From: Actinomycetota bacterium
GTDB taxonomy: Bacteria; Actinomycetota; Acidimicrobiia; Acidimicrobiales; Poriferisodalaceae
Assembly: GCA_013151655.1 (NCBI GenBank)
Contig: JAADHX010000005.1
Span: forward strand, 1 to 16,958
Length of the DNA stretch: 16,958 bases
Direction: 5' to 3'
Shown here: one piece after another, positions 14,732-16,958 of the stretch
Layout of the letters: each line of letters opens with the position of its first letter
How positions within the stretch are numbered: the first letter of the stretch is position 1
Position numbers and translations under genes: made by a program
Notes under the pieces: generated by a model
Told to the model about the DNA's origin: nothing
The model's database searches: none
What the model saw: only the letters and a program-made list of their open reading frames with translations

Positions 14732-14760
14732 TTGGCATAACAGCTACCGGTCGGTACTCT
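14732..14760 (+). promoter_or_regulatory. Promoter of the ChaN-like gene (TTGGCA-17-TACTCT), leaderless GTG start
   Basis: TTGGCA (5 of 6 matches to TTGACA) is followed by a 17-base spacer and TACTCT (TAnnnT), then 8 bases and GTG at 14769. No strong Shine-Dalgarno precedes the GTG, so initiation on a leaderless transcript is likely. This placement is the main reason for choosing that start. Confidence 0.5.
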
Positions 14761-14768
14761 CAGCAGGC

Positions 14769-15950
14769 GTGGATAGTGACGCCGACCTCGAAACGCTGCG
14801 CCGACTTCAGCGATTCCGCAAACGCTCCCACCTGAATCCGGCCGACAACGGCCGCGTCTCGGATTTGTCACAGCATGTTGGCGACCACGGCCAAGAACCC
14901 GCCGAGTACATAGCTTCGCTTACGGCTCTTCACGATGTGGTGCTGATAGGCGAGGGAATGCCAACAGCGCAGTCAGGCCAGTTCTTGGTTGAGCTTGTTC
15001 CGGTCCTTGCCGCCGCGGGGGTATGGAACCTCGGCGCCGAATGGTTGCTCCAAGACGACCAGGATTCACTGGACGAAATCACGACCGGGCGCAACTTCGA
15101 CGAGGTGAGAGCTACCGAGCTAGTGCTTCGTTGGGGAATGCGTTATGGCATAGTGCCGTCGAGCCGGGTCGAGGTCCTGCGTGCTGCCTGGGCGACCAAC
15201 CGTCAGCGCGACCACTTGGCGCCTCCGTTCCGCATTCTCGGCCTCGACTACGACCTCGACTACGACAATGTCACCGATCGCGCCGACCTCACTGAGCCTG
15301 AGGCGTGGCCGCACCTACGTACCCGCGGACCCTCAGCGCGGTTCATGGCCGCTGTGATCGACGAGCAACTTCTGAAACCACGCCGCAGAGCTGTGATCTC
15401 CTGCTCCACCGGACACGCGTTTACCCATCATCGCCGCCCGTACCACGCCAACAACGACCGCTTCGATGTGGAAGTCGTTGGCGATCGGGTGCTCGGAGCA
15501 GGTAACCACCTGTTTGCCCAACGCGCCGACAGAGTGGCGACGGTTCTGCTGCATCAACCCCTCGACGGCTGCCCAGGTGTTCGGCCCGACCATGTCTATG
15601 CGGCCGATGGCTTAGTCGACATGGTGTTCGCTCGCCACGACGGGCCTAAGTTCCCAGTCGGATTCGACGTTGGCGGAAGCTCCTTTGCAACTCTTGGCAC
15701 CAGCTGCGCACACGACGATTCACCACTAGGGCATCTCGCTGACGGCTGGATCTTTTTGGCACCCCTCCAACAGATGAGAGCCCCAGAACAGCTTTCGAGC
15801 CAACTCGAGCAATTCGATCTGACCCAGCTTCGTCGACGCATGCTGCAAGGCAGCTCCCGTCGACCCGACAACAGCGTTCAGGACTTGCGTAGTGCCGTCG
15901 ACACCACCGCGGCGGTCATCGAAATGAGTTTGAGAGCAGTCGGCGCCTAG
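14769..15950 (+). CDS. ChaN/Tiki/erythromycin-esterase-like protein, function unknown
   Basis: 393 residues, no signal peptide or membrane helix seen. HDVVLIGEGMPTAQSGQFLVE (55-75) resembles the GExH strand-loop of the Tiki/ChaN/EreA group, but the usual His is Met here. NLGAEWLLQDDQ (87-98) matches the second strand with its acidic residue (Glu91), and AVISCSTGHAFTHHRRP (208-224) the third, with His216. The C-terminal VGFDVGGSSFATLG (297-310) and LADGWIFLAPLQQM (323-336) look like the end of ChaN-like domains. DYDLDYDNVTDRADLTEPEA (160-179) is a notable acidic insert. Members include haem-binding lipoproteins, metalloproteases and macrolide esterases, so a reaction cannot be assigned. The frame is open upstream to 14475, but that part is antisense to the MFS gene; GTG 14769 has a good promoter. 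Confidence 0.6.
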   Translation: MDSDADLETLRRLQRFRKRSHLNPADNGRVSDLSQHVGDHGQEPAEYIASLTALHDVVLIGEGMPTAQSGQFLVELVPVLAAAGVWNLGAEWLLQDDQDSLDEITTGRNFDEVRATELVLRWGMRYGIVPSSRVEVLRAAWATNRQRDHLAPPFRILGLDYDLDYDNVTDRADLTEPEAWPHLRTRGPSARFMAAVIDEQLLKPRRRAVISCSTGHAFTHHRRPYHANNDRFDVEVVGDRVLGAGNHLFAQRADRVATVLLHQPLDGCPGVRPDHVYAADGLVDMVFARHDGPKFPVGFDVGGSSFATLGTSCAHDDSPLGHLADGWIFLAPLQQMRAPEQLSSQLEQFDLTQLRRRMLQGSSRRPDNSVQDLRSAVDTTAAVIEMSLRAVGA

Positions 15951-15970
15951 TTTCGGCAACCGGTCGCGGA

Positions 15971-16958
15971 CTAACCATCGCCAACCGGCAACGAGACCGT
16001 GAAGGTCGAGCCCACACCGACCCCACTAGTAACCGCAATTGTGCCGCCCATGGCCGTCACCAACTGATGAACAATCGCCAGACCGAGCCCAGAACCGCCA
16101 GTGGCACGACTTCGTGACTCATCGGCTCGATAGAACCGTTCGAATACATGAGCCACTTCGTCGTCGCTCATGCCAACGCCGGTGTCGCTAATCGAAAAGT
16201 CGACCATGTCGCCCGCTCGTTCGGCGCGAACGACGACCTGACCACCGGCTTCGGTGTGCCGAATCGCATTCTCCACCAGATTGGTGGCGATCTGGCGCAA
16301 TCGAGCAGGGTCGCCAACGACAGAGATCGGGTCGTCGGTTGACACAGTTGTTCGCAGTTCGACTCCGGCCGATTCGGCCCGCGACCCGAAAGAGGCAACT
16401 GTTGTCCTAATGACCTCGCTAAGGCGGACATCGGTCTTGATGAGATGAAGCCGCCCTGACTCGGCTAGGGACAGATCTTGGAGGTCGTCGACGATGTGGC
16501 TTAGTTGCGATGTTTCATCGCGAAGAATCTCGAACAGAGCCGGACCGATTTCGACGAGACCGTCGTCGGCGGCCTCAAGGTAGCCAGCCACATTCGCCAG
16601 CGGTGTGCGTAGCTCGTGGGCCACGTCGTTTGTTAACCGTCGGCGGCGGTCGTCCTCGGCGGCAAGGCTGCTGACCATGTTGTTGAACGAAGTGGCCAGC
16701 TCACCGAGTTCGCCACCAACCCCTTCATCGACGCGTACAGACAGATCGCCCTCGGCCATCTGGGCCGTTGCCACCGTCATGGCGCCGATTGGTCTCAGAG
16801 TCCGGCGGGCCCACCAACCGACGATCAGAGCCGAGGTCGCTGTAACCAGCAAGGTCACGACGATGACACCAGAGCCGAGATCGCTATCGAGTCCGGCAAG
16901 TTCACCGGTACCCGAGTATCCGAGAAAGAGCAGTGCATCCTCAACCAGCACACCCGGA
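15971..16958 (-). CDS. Sensor histidine kinase with HAMP domain, N-terminus beyond the right edge
   Basis: 329 codons to the edge, open past it, so the first transmembrane helix and most of the sensor domain are missing. A membrane helix (VIVVTLLVTATSALIVGWWA) precedes HAMP (RRTLRPIGAMT...AEGDLSVRV), then the dimerisation/phosphoacceptor box DVAHELRTPLANVAG (phospho-His codon at 16616-16618), N box NLVENAIRHT, G1 DTGVGMSDDE, F box FERFYRADESR and G2 GSGLGLAIV. It should autophosphorylate in response to an extracellular or envelope signal and pass the phosphate to a response regulator. The partner is most likely just upstream, outside the window. The signal is unknown. Its stop faces that of the ChaN-like gene across 20 bp. 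Confidence 0.95.
   Translation of the reverse strand, partial: PGVLVEDALLFLGYSGTGELAGLDSDLGSGVIVVTLLVTATSALIVGWWARRTLRPIGAMTVATAQMAEGDLSVRVDEGVGGELGELATSFNNMVSSLAAEDDRRRRLTNDVAHELRTPLANVAGYLEAADDGLVEIGPALFEILRDETSQLSHIVDDLQDLSLAESGRLHLIKTDVRLSEVIRTTVASFGSRAESAGVELRTTVSTDDPISVVGDPARLRQIATNLVENAIRHTEAGGQVVVRAERAGDMVDFSISDTGVGMSDDEVAHVFERFYRADESRSRATGGSGLGLAIVHQLVTAMGGTIAVTSGVGVGSTFTVSLPVGDG

Noticed and set aside
14475..14768. Upstream part of the ChaN-like open frame
   Set aside because: It is antisense to the MFS N-terminus and reads as low-similarity, Asn/His-rich filler; a promoter lies directly before GTG 14769.

Overview
The window looks like chromosomal DNA of a mycothiol-making actinomycete. 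A MshC-type cysteine ligase, an actinobacterial RNB exoribonuclease with a DLDQ active-site block, and actinobacterial Fpg/Nei glycosylases all point to Actinomycetota. Moderately high GC, tightly packed short operons and apparent leaderless starts would suit Acidimicrobiia or relatives, but that narrower placement is an inference. No rRNA, tRNA, CRISPR array or intact insertion sequence was found.

Layout. 1-3973 is a polysaccharide block: on the minus strand a membrane GT2 synthase of the cellulose-synthase type with a C-terminal PilZ domain is translationally coupled to a SAM methyltransferase that runs off the left edge; divergent from it is an exported GH26 glycoside hydrolase. 3986-6761 is a DNA-repair and nucleoside block: a Nei-type glycosylase (+), a nucleoside phosphorylase with an ankyrin-associated N-terminal domain (-), and a MutM/Fpg glycosylase (-). 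6803-8245 is an RNB exoribonuclease (+), sharing a 41-bp divergent promoter region with mutM. 8316-8795 is a GNAT acetyltransferase (-).

8796-9909 is the accessory or decayed part: about 640 bp with no recognisable gene, then the wreck of a higBA-type toxin-antitoxin pair. The toxin is frameshifted and the antitoxin is cut off before its helix-turn-helix, next to the stop codon of the neighbouring RecB-like nuclease. 9910-12219 is a minus-strand run of mshC, a possible tiny membrane protein and a PD-(D/E)XK nuclease with iron-sulfur-type cysteines. 12357-13346 is a YihY/BrkB membrane protein (+), 13377-14687 an MFS exporter (-), 14769-15950 a divergent ChaN/Tiki/erythromycin-esterase-like protein of unknown job (+), and 15971-16958 the cytoplasmic part of a sensor histidine kinase (-) that runs off the right edge.

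The most interesting points are the PilZ-GT2/GH26/methyltransferase cluster, the decayed toxin-antitoxin locus, the divergent ChaN-like protein, the nucleoside phosphorylase fusion and the face-to-face leaderless promoters between mutM and the RNB gene.
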